From the NCBI GenBank assembly GCA_900554905.1, contig USJB01000086.1:1-5674 (forward strand): a stretch of DNA of 5,674 bases. The letters are read 5' to 3'. Made by a program: the position numbers and the translations under genes. Shown here in pieces: positions 1 through 4,511 of the stretch. The notes beneath the pieces are model-generated. The model ran no database searches, had not been told where the DNA came from, and saw nothing but the letters and a program-made list of their open reading frames with translations. Numbering within the stretch: position 1 is the stretch's first letter; every line of letters begins with the position of its first letter. Origin of the DNA: an uncultured Collinsella sp. (GTDB lineage: Bacteria > Actinomycetota > Coriobacteriia > Coriobacteriales > Coriobacteriaceae).

Positions 1-81
1 TAGTTACAAGGCATACCAGCTGCGCTATGATCCCTTTGACATCTGCAAACCCTCATATAAGTCTGTCCCCAATGAGTGCAA

Positions 82-112
82 AAAGGCGCCCTCCGTAGGG
101 GAGGGCGCCTTT
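82..112 (-). terminator. Intrinsic terminator downstream of rpmB
   Basis: A perfect 13-bp inverted repeat (82-94 with 100-112) encloses a 5-nt loop (95-99). Read on the - strand the stem is followed by five T (complement of A80-A84), the usual form of a Rho-independent terminator, about 70 nt after the rpmB stop codon. On the + strand the hairpin is followed only by TTTGG, so it could work in both directions but looks better for rpmB. Confidence 0.85.
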
Positions 113-180
113 GGTAAGTTCTATGTGAACGCGAGGTCTTTGACCCGGAGAGTCCGAGGTACTTGTTGGTAAGACCTTAT

Positions 181-369
181 TTAGGAGCGCGCAACCTTGC
201 CGGACTTGAGGCAGGTGGAGCAAACGTTCATCTTGCGACGGTGACCATCGACGACGACGTAGACGCGCTGGATGTTGGGGCGGAACTTACGGTTGGTGAC
301 GCGGTGAGAGTGGCTGATGGAGCGACCGGCAACGGGGTGCTTACCGCAAACTTCGCAAACTTTGGACAT
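181..369 (-). CDS. rpmB: 50S ribosomal protein L28
   Basis: This 62-aa protein begins MSKVCEVCGKHPVAGRSISH, a typical L28 start, and continues with the basic, rRNA-binding body of the family (SHRVTNRKFRPNIQRV near residues 21-36). Two Cys-x2-Cys pairs (C5/C8 and C50/C53) are kept, so this is the zinc-binding (C+) form of L28 rather than the zinc-independent paralogue. It is a structural component of the large ribosomal subunit. A longer reading frame to 417 exists, but the ATG at 369 is preferred because AAGGAGGG sits 6 nt upstream and family members start at this residue. The gene is transcribed away from the pyr operon as a single unit, with its own promoter and terminator. Confidence 0.97.
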   Translation of the reverse strand: MSKVCEVCGKHPVAGRSISHSHRVTNRKFRPNIQRVYVVVDGHRRKMNVCSTCLKSGKVARS

Positions 370-375
370 AACTGA

Positions 376-383
376 CCCTCCTT
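376..383 (-). promoter_or_regulatory. Ribosome binding site of rpmB
   Basis: On the - strand AAGGAGGG lies 6 nt upstream of the ATG at 369. It fixes that ATG as the start in preference to the in-frame upstream ATG at 417. Confidence 0.85.
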
Positions 384-423
384 GGGCGACAAACGAACAT
401 GTCGCGTTAACAAACAAGCCTGA

Positions 424-452
424 ACTATAGCACAGAAGCAGATCCCTGTGCG
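424..452 (-). promoter_or_regulatory. Probable rpmB promoter (extended -10)
   Basis: On the - strand TGCTATAGT contains a -10 hexamer TATAGT (424-429, one mismatch to TATAAT), preceded by the TGn extension. The hexamer at 17-bp spacing is CGCACA (447-452), a weak -35 matching only in its last three bases; an extended -10 can compensate for that. Transcription would start near 417, giving a 5' UTR of roughly 48 nt. The spacer is flanked by a GCACAG/CTGTGC inverted repeat (see findings). Confidence 0.6.
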
Positions 453-643
453 TAATCTACACAGAGATATTTCTCTTTTGGCGATAGTGCCCACGCCACG
501 GCCCTGGACGTAGATCCGATTTGCGTGCGGCAGAGGGGATTATGCCAGCTCGCAACAAGGTTTTCAAGCGCGTCCCACAAATATATATAGGTTTATGGAG
601 CGATTGGCTCCGTTTACGGATTGACTAGTATTTATACTCGCAT

Positions 644-671
644 TTGAGCCCGAGGTTGGCTACACTATGCC
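644..671 (+). promoter_or_regulatory. Candidate pyr operon promoter
   Basis: TTGAGC (644-649) and TATGCC (666-671) are separated by 16 bp; the -10 is weak. Alternative -10 boxes nearby are TACACT (661-666, fitting the actinobacterial TAnnnT pattern but without a clear -35) and TATACT (633-638, five of six matches, -35 poor). Further upstream, TTTTCA (561-566) and TATATA (584-589) at 17-bp spacing are another possibility. A start near 673-680 would place the attenuator hairpins at or close to the 5' end of the transcript. A start near 645 would leave the whole set intact. The exact promoter cannot be settled from sequence alone. Confidence 0.35.
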
Positions 672-675
672 TTGA

Positions 676-705
676 CCATTAAAGGGGTACGAGATACCCA
701 CATGG
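676..705 (+). promoter_or_regulatory. Candidate anti-antiterminator / PyrR-binding hairpin
   Basis: CCAT (676-679) pairs with ATGG (702-705). After an asymmetric internal loop (UAAAG 680-684 opposite AC 700-701), GGGTA (685-689) pairs with TACCC (695-699) around a CGAGA loop (690-694). A lower stem, a purine-rich 5' bulge, a short upper stem and a small GA-containing loop resemble the PyrR-binding loops of Bacillus pyr leaders, but the Bacillus loop consensus (UCCNGNGAGG) is not matched. Forming this hairpin removes the 5' arm of the downstream antiterminator (692-702), as expected of an anti-antiterminator. Its role is inferred from position and topology. Confidence 0.5.
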
Positions 706-747
706 AATTACATAGCTGCCAATGAGCAGCCCTTCCTGTGGGTGTCT
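692..747 (+). promoter_or_regulatory. Antiterminator hairpin of the pyr leader
   Basis: AGATACCCACA (692-702) pairs with TGTGGGTGTCT (737-747) over 11 bp with one G-U. After a single-base bulge (U703) the stem continues with GGAA (704-707) and TTCC (733-736). It is topped by GCTGC (715-719) pairing with GCAGC (726-730) around a six-base loop CAATGA (720-725). The 3' arm overlaps the 5' arm of the terminator (739-748), so the two cannot coexist. This structure would allow transcription into pyrR when UMP/PyrR is low. Confidence 0.65.
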
Positions 748-781
748 GGTCCGCTTTGAGCGGTCGGGCATCTATTTTTTT
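739..781 (+). terminator. Attenuator terminator upstream of pyrR
   Basis: The top of the stem is CCGCT (751-755) pairing with AGCGG (759-763) over a TTG loop. Below a small internal loop (749-750 opposite 764), positions 739-748 pair with 765-774 through ten pairs, several of them G-U. Seven consecutive T follow (775-781). It lies 40 bp before the pyrR start and would end transcription before the operon unless the antiterminator forms. Its placement in a long leader, after the likely promoter, marks it as an attenuator rather than the end of an upstream gene. Confidence 0.75.
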
Positions 782-799
782 GACTGTGTCAGCAGTCAA
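780..799 (+). repeat. Inverted repeat between attenuator and pyrR SD
   Basis: TTGACTG (780-786) and CAGTCAA (793-799) form a perfect 7-bp inverted repeat with a 6-nt loop TGTCAG. It begins at the end of the T-run and ends about 8 nt before the pyrR SD. In read-through mRNA it could form a 5' hairpin influencing stability or initiation. Its function is unknown. Confidence 0.6.
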
Positions 800-806
800 G
801 ACATGT

Positions 807-816
807 GAGGAAGGAG
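807..816 (+). promoter_or_regulatory. Ribosome binding site of pyrR
   Basis: GAGGAAGGAG ends 4 nt before the ATG at 821. Its first GAGG lies 10 nt from the ATG, so either register can pair with the anti-SD. It supports ATG 821 over the in-frame ATG at 851. Confidence 0.8.
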
Positions 817-820
817 ATCG

Positions 821-1405
821 ATGGGCACGACTTCCCCCAAGGCGGTCATCATGGACGAGACCGCCGTCAACCGAGCGATGACCCGCATCGCGCACGAGAT
901 CCTCGAGCGCAACGAGGGCTGTGAAGACCTCGCTCTGGTCGGCATCGTCACGCGCGGCGACCTTCTGGCAAAGAAGCTCGCTGAGGAGATCAAGGAGATC
1001 GAGGGCGTCGAAGTTCCGCTCGGCAGCCTCGACATCAGCTTCTACCGCGATGACTATGCGACCAATTTCGCTCCCGCGATCCACGCTACCAACATTCCCT
1101 TCAGCGTCGACGGCAAGCGCGTCGTGCTGGTGGACGACATCCTGTACACGGGTCGCACCATCCGCGCCGCTCTGGACGCCGTTATGGACCTGGGCCGTCC
1201 GAGCCGTGTCGAGCTGGCAGTTCTCGTTGACCGCGGTCACCGCGAGCTTCCCATCTCGCCGGACTTTGTCGGCAAGAACGTTCCCTCGTCGCACGAGGAG
1301 AACGTGCACCTATATATGAAGGAAGTCGACGGCCGTACCGCTGTCGAGATCAACGACGTCGCGCCGGGTTCCCACGTGGGCTCCGCGCCGCTGGGAGGTG
1401 AGTAG
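821..1405 (+). CDS. pyrR: PyrR, pyr operon regulator / uracil phosphoribosyltransferase
   Basis: This 194-aa protein has the type I phosphoribosyltransferase fold. The PRPP-binding motif VVLVDDILYTGRT is at residues 101-113. PyrR signatures include DISFYRDD (71-78), VDRGHRELPI (136-145) and GKNVPSS (151-157). In PyrR, UMP promotes binding to pyr leader RNA and switches transcription off; many members also convert uracil and PRPP to UMP. Family members are usually about 180 aa, so the Gly/Ala/Pro-rich end (about 180-194) is a short extra tail. ATG 821 is chosen for its strong SD. The gene is first in the operon and directly follows a leader with a candidate attenuator, so it probably controls its own expression and that of pyrB and pyrC. 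Its last codons contain the SD for pyrB. Confidence 0.95.
   Translation: MGTTSPKAVIMDETAVNRAMTRIAHEILERNEGCEDLALVGIVTRGDLLAKKLAEEIKEIEGVEVPLGSLDISFYRDDYATNFAPAIHATNIPFSVDGKRVVLVDDILYTGRTIRAALDAVMDLGRPSRVELAVLVDRGHRELPISPDFVGKNVPSSHEENVHLYMKEVDGRTAVEINDVAPGSHVGSAPLGGE
1394..1401 (+). promoter_or_regulatory. Ribosome binding site of pyrB
   Basis: GGAGGTGA, fully complementary to the 16S rRNA anti-SD, lies inside the last codons of pyrR and ends 8 nt before GTG 1410. The GTG at 1398, also in frame, lies within this SD and is therefore unlikely to be the start. Confidence 0.75.
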
Positions 1406-1409
1406 TACC

Positions 1410-2354
1410 GTGGCGTTCAACCATAAGCACCTGATCGACATTACCGAGTACTCCGAAGAGGACATCAAGCTCATCCTCGAGACCGCCAAGGCGTTCTCCG
1501 AGGTCAACGAGCGTGCGATCAAGAAGGTCCCCACGCTCAAGGGCAAGACCATCGTCAACATGTTCAACGAGCCCTCGACGCGCACCCGCAGCTCCTTCGA
1601 GCTCGCCGAGAAGCGTCTTTCGGCCGACAGCCTCAACTTTGGCGGCTCCTCGACCTCCACGGTCAAGGGTGAGAGCCTCGTCGACACCGTCGAGACCCTC
1701 AACGCCTACAAGATCGACTGCATCGTCGTGCGCGATAAGCACGCCGGTGCTCCCTACATCGTCACGCAGAACTCGCCCGCGAGCGTTATCTGCGCCGGCG
1801 ACGGCAAGCACAACCATCCCACGCAGGCCCTGCTCGACCTGTACACCATTTGGCAGCACAAGGGTGACTTCCACGGTCTGAAGGTCGCCGTCGTCGGCGA
1901 CATCTCCCATTCCCGTGTCTGCGGCTCGCTGATCCCCGCCCTTAAAATCATGGGCTGCGAGACCTACGCCGTCGCCCCCGGCACGCTGCTGCCGCCGTCG
2001 CCCGAGGTCCTGGGCTGCGACCACGTGACGAGCGACCTCGATTCCGTCCTGCCCGAGCTGGACGTCGTCTACATGCTGCGTGTGCAGCAGGAGCGCCTCG
2101 AAGGCGCACCGTTCCCCACGATTCGCGAGTACCACAAGCTCTTCGGTCTGACCAAGGACCGCGAGAAGCTCATGAAGCCCGACGCGATCATCTGCCACCC
2201 GGGCCCCATCAACCGCGGCGTCGAGTTCGACTCCTATATGGCCGACCACCCGCAACGCTCCGTCATCCTGGAGCAGGTCTACGCCGGTATCTGCGTGCGT
2301 ATGGCTATCCTGTATCTGCTGCTTGGAGGTGCCGATAATGGCCTTGCTTCTTAA
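1410..2354 (+). CDS. pyrB: Aspartate carbamoyltransferase catalytic subunit
   Basis: PyrB joins carbamoyl phosphate and L-aspartate to N-carbamoyl-L-aspartate, the committed pyrimidine step. The product is 314 aa from GTG 1410, close to the usual 300-310. The carbamoyl-phosphate loop STRTRSSFE is at residues 56-64. KGESL follows at 86-90, with K86 matching E. coli Lys84 of the neighbouring subunit. VVRD holds R108 (Arg105 equivalent), HPTQALLDLYT (136-146) holds the His134 equivalent, and HPGPINRGVE (263-272) is the Bacillus-like aspartate-side loop. GTG 1410 is preferred because the perfect SD GGAGGTGA ends 8 nt upstream; GTG 1398 would add four residues and overlap pyrR. Only 4 nt separate it from the pyrR stop, so coupled translation is likely. 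No regulatory subunit gene (pyrI) follows, consistent with an unregulated catalytic trimer. Confidence 0.96.
   Translation: MAFNHKHLIDITEYSEEDIKLILETAKAFSEVNERAIKKVPTLKGKTIVNMFNEPSTRTRSSFELAEKRLSADSLNFGGSSTSTVKGESLVDTVETLNAYKIDCIVVRDKHAGAPYIVTQNSPASVICAGDGKHNHPTQALLDLYTIWQHKGDFHGLKVAVVGDISHSRVCGSLIPALKIMGCETYAVAPGTLLPPSPEVLGCDHVTSDLDSVLPELDVVYMLRVQQERLEGAPFPTIREYHKLFGLTKDREKLMKPDAIICHPGPINRGVEFDSYMADHPQRSVILEQVYAGICVRMAILYLLLGGADNGLAS
2325..2330 (+). promoter_or_regulatory. Ribosome binding site of pyrC
   Basis: GGAGGT lies within the 3' end of pyrB, 7 nt before ATG 2338. It argues for that start over the in-frame TTG at 2323, which would place the SD inside the coding sequence. Confidence 0.8.
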
Positions 2355-3627
2355 GAATGCCCACGTCGTCGACCCGTCCGTCGAGCTTGACGGTGTCGTT
2401 GACGTCCTGATTGACGGCGACAAGATCGCCGAGGTCGGCGAGAACCTCGCCGCCGAGGGAGCCGAGGTCCGCGACCTTTCCGGCAAGTACCTCGTCCCCG
2501 GCCTGGTGGATATGCACGTTCACCTTCGCGAGCCCGGCTACGAGGTCAAAGAGGACATCGAGAGCGGTACCCGCGCAGCTGCCAAGGGCGGCTTCACCGG
2601 CGTGTGCGCCATGCCCAACACCGACCCCGTTACCGATAACGGTACCGTCGTTGAGTTCGTCAAGTCCCGCGCTGCCGAGGTCGGCCACTGCCGCGTCTAT
2701 CCGTCGGGCGCCATGACCCGCGGTCTTAAGGGTGAGGCCATGTCCGAGATGGGCGATATGGTCGCCCACGGCGCCGTCGCCTTCACCGACGACGGTCGCG
2801 GCGTGCAGGGTGCGGGCATGCTCCGTCGCTGCATGGACTACGGCAAGATGTTCGGCAAGGTCTTTATGAGCCACTGCCAGGACGAGGACCTGGTCGGCCA
2901 CGGCCAGATCAACGAGGGCAAGGTTTCGACCCGTCTGGCTCTCGAGGGCTGGCCGGCTGCCGGCGAGGAGCTCCAGATCGCCCGCGACATCGAGATCGCC
3001 AAGCTGACCGGTGCCAAGCTGCACATCCAACACATCTCCACTGCCCATGGCCTGGAGCTCGTGCGTGCCGGCAAGGAAGCTGGCGTGCAGGTCACCTGCG
3101 AGGCCACCCCGCACCACATGTTCCTGACCGAGAACGACCTGGACGAGACCTACAACACCTCGCTCAAGGTCAATCCGCCGCTGCGTACCGAGGAGGATGC
3201 CGAGGCCATCCGTCAGGGCGTCATCGACGGCACCGTAGACGTTATCGTCACCGACCACGCTCCCCACACCCCGTGGGAGAAGGCCCGCGAGTTCGAGCTT
3301 GCGCCCTTCGGCATGATCGGCCTCGAGACCTCGCTGGCGCTCGTGCTCACCGAGCTGGTCAACACGGGCAAGATGAGCATGGGCCGCATGATCGAGCTCA
3401 TGGCCATCAAGCCGCGCGAGATCCTGGGCCTCGATCAGGTTCAGGTCAAGGCGGGCTCCGTTGCCGACCTGACCGTGTTCGACCCCTCCGCAACCTGGAC
3501 GGTTGGCGAGGACGGTTACGAGTCGCGCGCCGAGAACTCCGGTTTTGCCGGCCGCACGCTCACCGGCCGTGCCACCGATGTGTTCGTCGGCGGTAAGCAG
3601 ACGCTTGCCGACGGCTGCATCTGCTAG
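2338..3627 (+). CDS. pyrC: Dihydroorotase, type I
   Basis: PyrC cyclises N-carbamoyl-L-aspartate to L-dihydroorotate using zinc. The 429-aa product has the amidohydrolase layout. An N-terminal beta-sandwich segment is followed by HVHLREPG with metal ligands H60 and H62. AFTDDGRG (148-155) carries the Asp that bridges the metals in type I enzymes in place of a carboxylated Lys. SHCQD holds H179, QHIST holds H232, and TDHAPH holds catalytic D306. The C-terminal ADLTVFDP segment completes the sandwich. Length and motifs match the Bacillus/Aquifex class I enzymes, not the shorter E. coli type II. The start overlaps the last 17 nt of pyrB and is preceded by an SD inside pyrB. A terminator-like hairpin follows, so it may be the last gene of a pyrRBC transcript. 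Confidence 0.96.
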   Translation: MALLLKNAHVVDPSVELDGVVDVLIDGDKIAEVGENLAAEGAEVRDLSGKYLVPGLVDMHVHLREPGYEVKEDIESGTRAAAKGGFTGVCAMPNTDPVTDNGTVVEFVKSRAAEVGHCRVYPSGAMTRGLKGEAMSEMGDMVAHGAVAFTDDGRGVQGAGMLRRCMDYGKMFGKVFMSHCQDEDLVGHGQINEGKVSTRLALEGWPAAGEELQIARDIEIAKLTGAKLHIQHISTAHGLELVRAGKEAGVQVTCEATPHHMFLTENDLDETYNTSLKVNPPLRTEEDAEAIRQGVIDGTVDVIVTDHAPHTPWEKAREFELAPFGMIGLETSLALVLTELVNTGKMSMGRMIELMAIKPREILGLDQVQVKAGSVADLTVFDPSATWTVGEDGYESRAENSGFAGRTLTGRATDVFVGGKQTLADGCIC

Positions 3628-3647
3628 CATAGCCTTATCGCTTTTGT

Positions 3648-3680
3648 GCGCGGCGCCCTTGCGGTGCCGCGCTTTCTGTT
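3648..3680 (+). terminator. Terminator-like hairpin between pyrC and pyrK
   Basis: A 10-bp GC-rich stem (3648-3657 with 3663-3672, one G-U pair) has a 5-nt loop CTTGC and is followed by TTTCTGTT. The stem is very stable but the T-tract is interrupted, so it may be a partial terminator that lowers pyrKDF expression, or an mRNA 3' end stabiliser. It begins 20 nt after the pyrC stop codon, in the only sizeable gap of the operon. Confidence 0.6.
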
Positions 3681-3688
3681 CGCCTGAA

Positions 3689-3704
3689 CCATGCAACCGC
3701 ATGG
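3689..3704 (+). repeat. Short perfect inverted repeat in the pyrK 5' region
   Basis: CCATGC (3689-3694) and GCATGG (3699-3704) form a 6-bp stem with an AACC loop. It ends 6 nt before the pyrK SD (GGAG, 3711-3714). It could be an RNA hairpin affecting pyrK translation or a DNA-binding site; its role is unknown. Confidence 0.5.
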
Positions 3705-3719
3705 GGGATTGGAGCGTCT

Positions 3720-4511
3720 ATGCCCACACCTTCCACTGCACGCATGCACGACTTCGAGGTCGTCTCGAACCGGGAGATTGCCGACGGCATCTTCTCGCTC
3801 GTCATCTCGGCCCCCAAGCTTGCAAGTGCGCTCAAGCCCGGTCAGTTCGTGAATATCGCCGTACCGGGCGATGCTTCCTCGCTGCTTCGCGTGCCCCTGA
3901 GCTTCTATCGCGCCGACGCCGAGGCCGGCACCGTCGAGCTGTGGTACGCCGTCGTGGGCGACGATACCCGTCGTTTGTCCCAGATGGGCCCTGGCTCCAC
4001 CTCTAACCTGCTGGGCCCCGGTGGCCGTGGCTGGATGGTACCCGAGGGCACCAGGAAGGCACTGCTCGTCGCCGGTGGCATCGGTGTTCCGCCCGTGCTG
4101 TGCCTTGCCGACAAGCTTGCCGAGCAGGGTGTGGCCGTCGACGTGTGCCTGGGCTTTGGCACCGCTTCCAAAGTCGTGGGTGTCGATGAGTTCCGTGCGC
4201 TGGGCGCCACGGTTAACGTGTGCACCGACGACGGTTCGCTCGGCACGCACGGTTTTTGCACCGACCCGGCAGCCGAGCTGCTCGGCGAGGGCGGCTACGA
4301 CTATGTGGCCAGCTGCGGCCCCGCTGTCATGATGAAGAAAGTCGCCGCCGCTGCCGCCGAGGCCGGTGCGTACTGCGAGGTGTCGCTTGAGCGCATGATG
4401 AGCTGTGGCTTTGGCGCCTGCAACACCTGCAATGTCGAGACGGTCGACGGTATGAAGGGTGCTTGCATGTGCGGCCCCGTGTTCGATGCTTCCAAGGTGG
4501 TGGTCTTCTAG
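3720..4511 (+). CDS. pyrK: Dihydroorotate dehydrogenase B electron transfer subunit
   Basis: PyrK binds FAD and a 2Fe-2S cluster and passes electrons from the FMN of PyrD to NAD+. The 263-aa product belongs to the ferredoxin-reductase-like family. RVPLSFY (57-63) is the FAD-binding motif. LLVAGGIGVPP (115-125) is the nucleotide-binding glycine turn. SCGPAVM (198-204) is the typical C-terminal NAD-site motif. The cluster is built by C229-x4-C234-x2-C237 and C249. The family usually has Asp before GPVF, but here a fifth cysteine, C251, takes that position. The start at ATG 3720 is supported by GGAG 5 nt upstream. It follows pyrC after a 92-bp gap with a hairpin, and its stop codon overlaps the proposed pyrD start. 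In Bacillus the gene before pyrK is carB; here it is pyrC. Confidence 0.95.
   Translation: MPTPSTARMHDFEVVSNREIADGIFSLVISAPKLASALKPGQFVNIAVPGDASSLLRVPLSFYRADAEAGTVELWYAVVGDDTRRLSQMGPGSTSNLLGPGGRGWMVPEGTRKALLVAGGIGVPPVLCLADKLAEQGVAVDVCLGFGTASKVVGVDEFRALGATVNVCTDDGSLGTHGFCTDPAAELLGEGGYDYVASCGPAVMMKKVAAAAAEAGAYCEVSLERMMSCGFGACNTCNVETVDGMKGACMCGPVFDASKVVVF

Larger units (their letters stand above)
722..808 (+). other. Possible leader ORF across the attenuator (28 codons)
   Basis: An ATG at 722 opens a 28-codon frame that reads through the terminator hairpin; the T-run encodes Tyr-Phe-Phe. It stops with TGA at 806-808, overlapping the pyrR Shine-Dalgarno. A seven-codon frame from ATG 702 ends at 723-725 and overlaps this ATG as ATGA. 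No good SD precedes either ATG (only AAAGGGG at 681-687, about 15 nt before 702), so translation is doubtful and this may be chance. Confidence 0.15.
370..820. other. Divergent intergenic region between rpmB and pyrR
   Basis: These 451 bp carry no convincing protein gene. The left part (370-480) holds the rpmB 5' UTR and promoter. The middle (about 481-660) is less G+C-rich than the genes and contains an ATATATATA run (581-589), a short hairpin (595-601 with 607-613, loop 602-606) and the inverted repeat AGTAT-TT-ATACT (627-638). The right part (about 660-820) is the pyr leader with its attenuator hairpins. I see no tRNA or other recognisable structural RNA gene here. Confidence 0.8.

Noticed and set aside
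36..61. TTGACA (36-41) and TATAAG (56-61) as a + strand promoter.
   Set aside because: The spacer is only 14 bp and a transcript would soon meet the hairpin at 82-112 with no gene in between.
145..160. AGTCCGAGG resembling part of a Bacillus PyrR-binding loop.
   Set aside because: It lies between rpmB and its terminator, far from the pyr leader, lacks the NGN part of the consensus and has no fitting hairpin.
2..172. Open + strand frame from the left edge to TAA at 170-172, without a start in the window.
   Set aside because: It reads straight through the rpmB terminator hairpin and resembles no family I recognise. The upstream sequence is missing, so a short chance frame is more likely than a gene end.
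542..628. A 28-codon + strand frame with GAGGGG just upstream.
   Set aside because: SD spacing is only 3 nt and the product looks random. No recognisable features, so most likely chance.
665..1309. Long - strand frame opposite pyrR, and similar long - strand frames opposite pyrB, pyrC and pyrD.
   Set aside because: G+C-rich coding sequence commonly leaves the opposite strand open. The translations look compositionally odd and match no family, whereas the + strand genes carry full sets of active-site motifs.
4463..4510. Upstream ATG extension of pyrD inside pyrK.
   Set aside because: The extra residues are the out-of-frame PyrK Fe-S region and are unlike PyrD N-termini. Starts at 4511 or 4526 fit family length.
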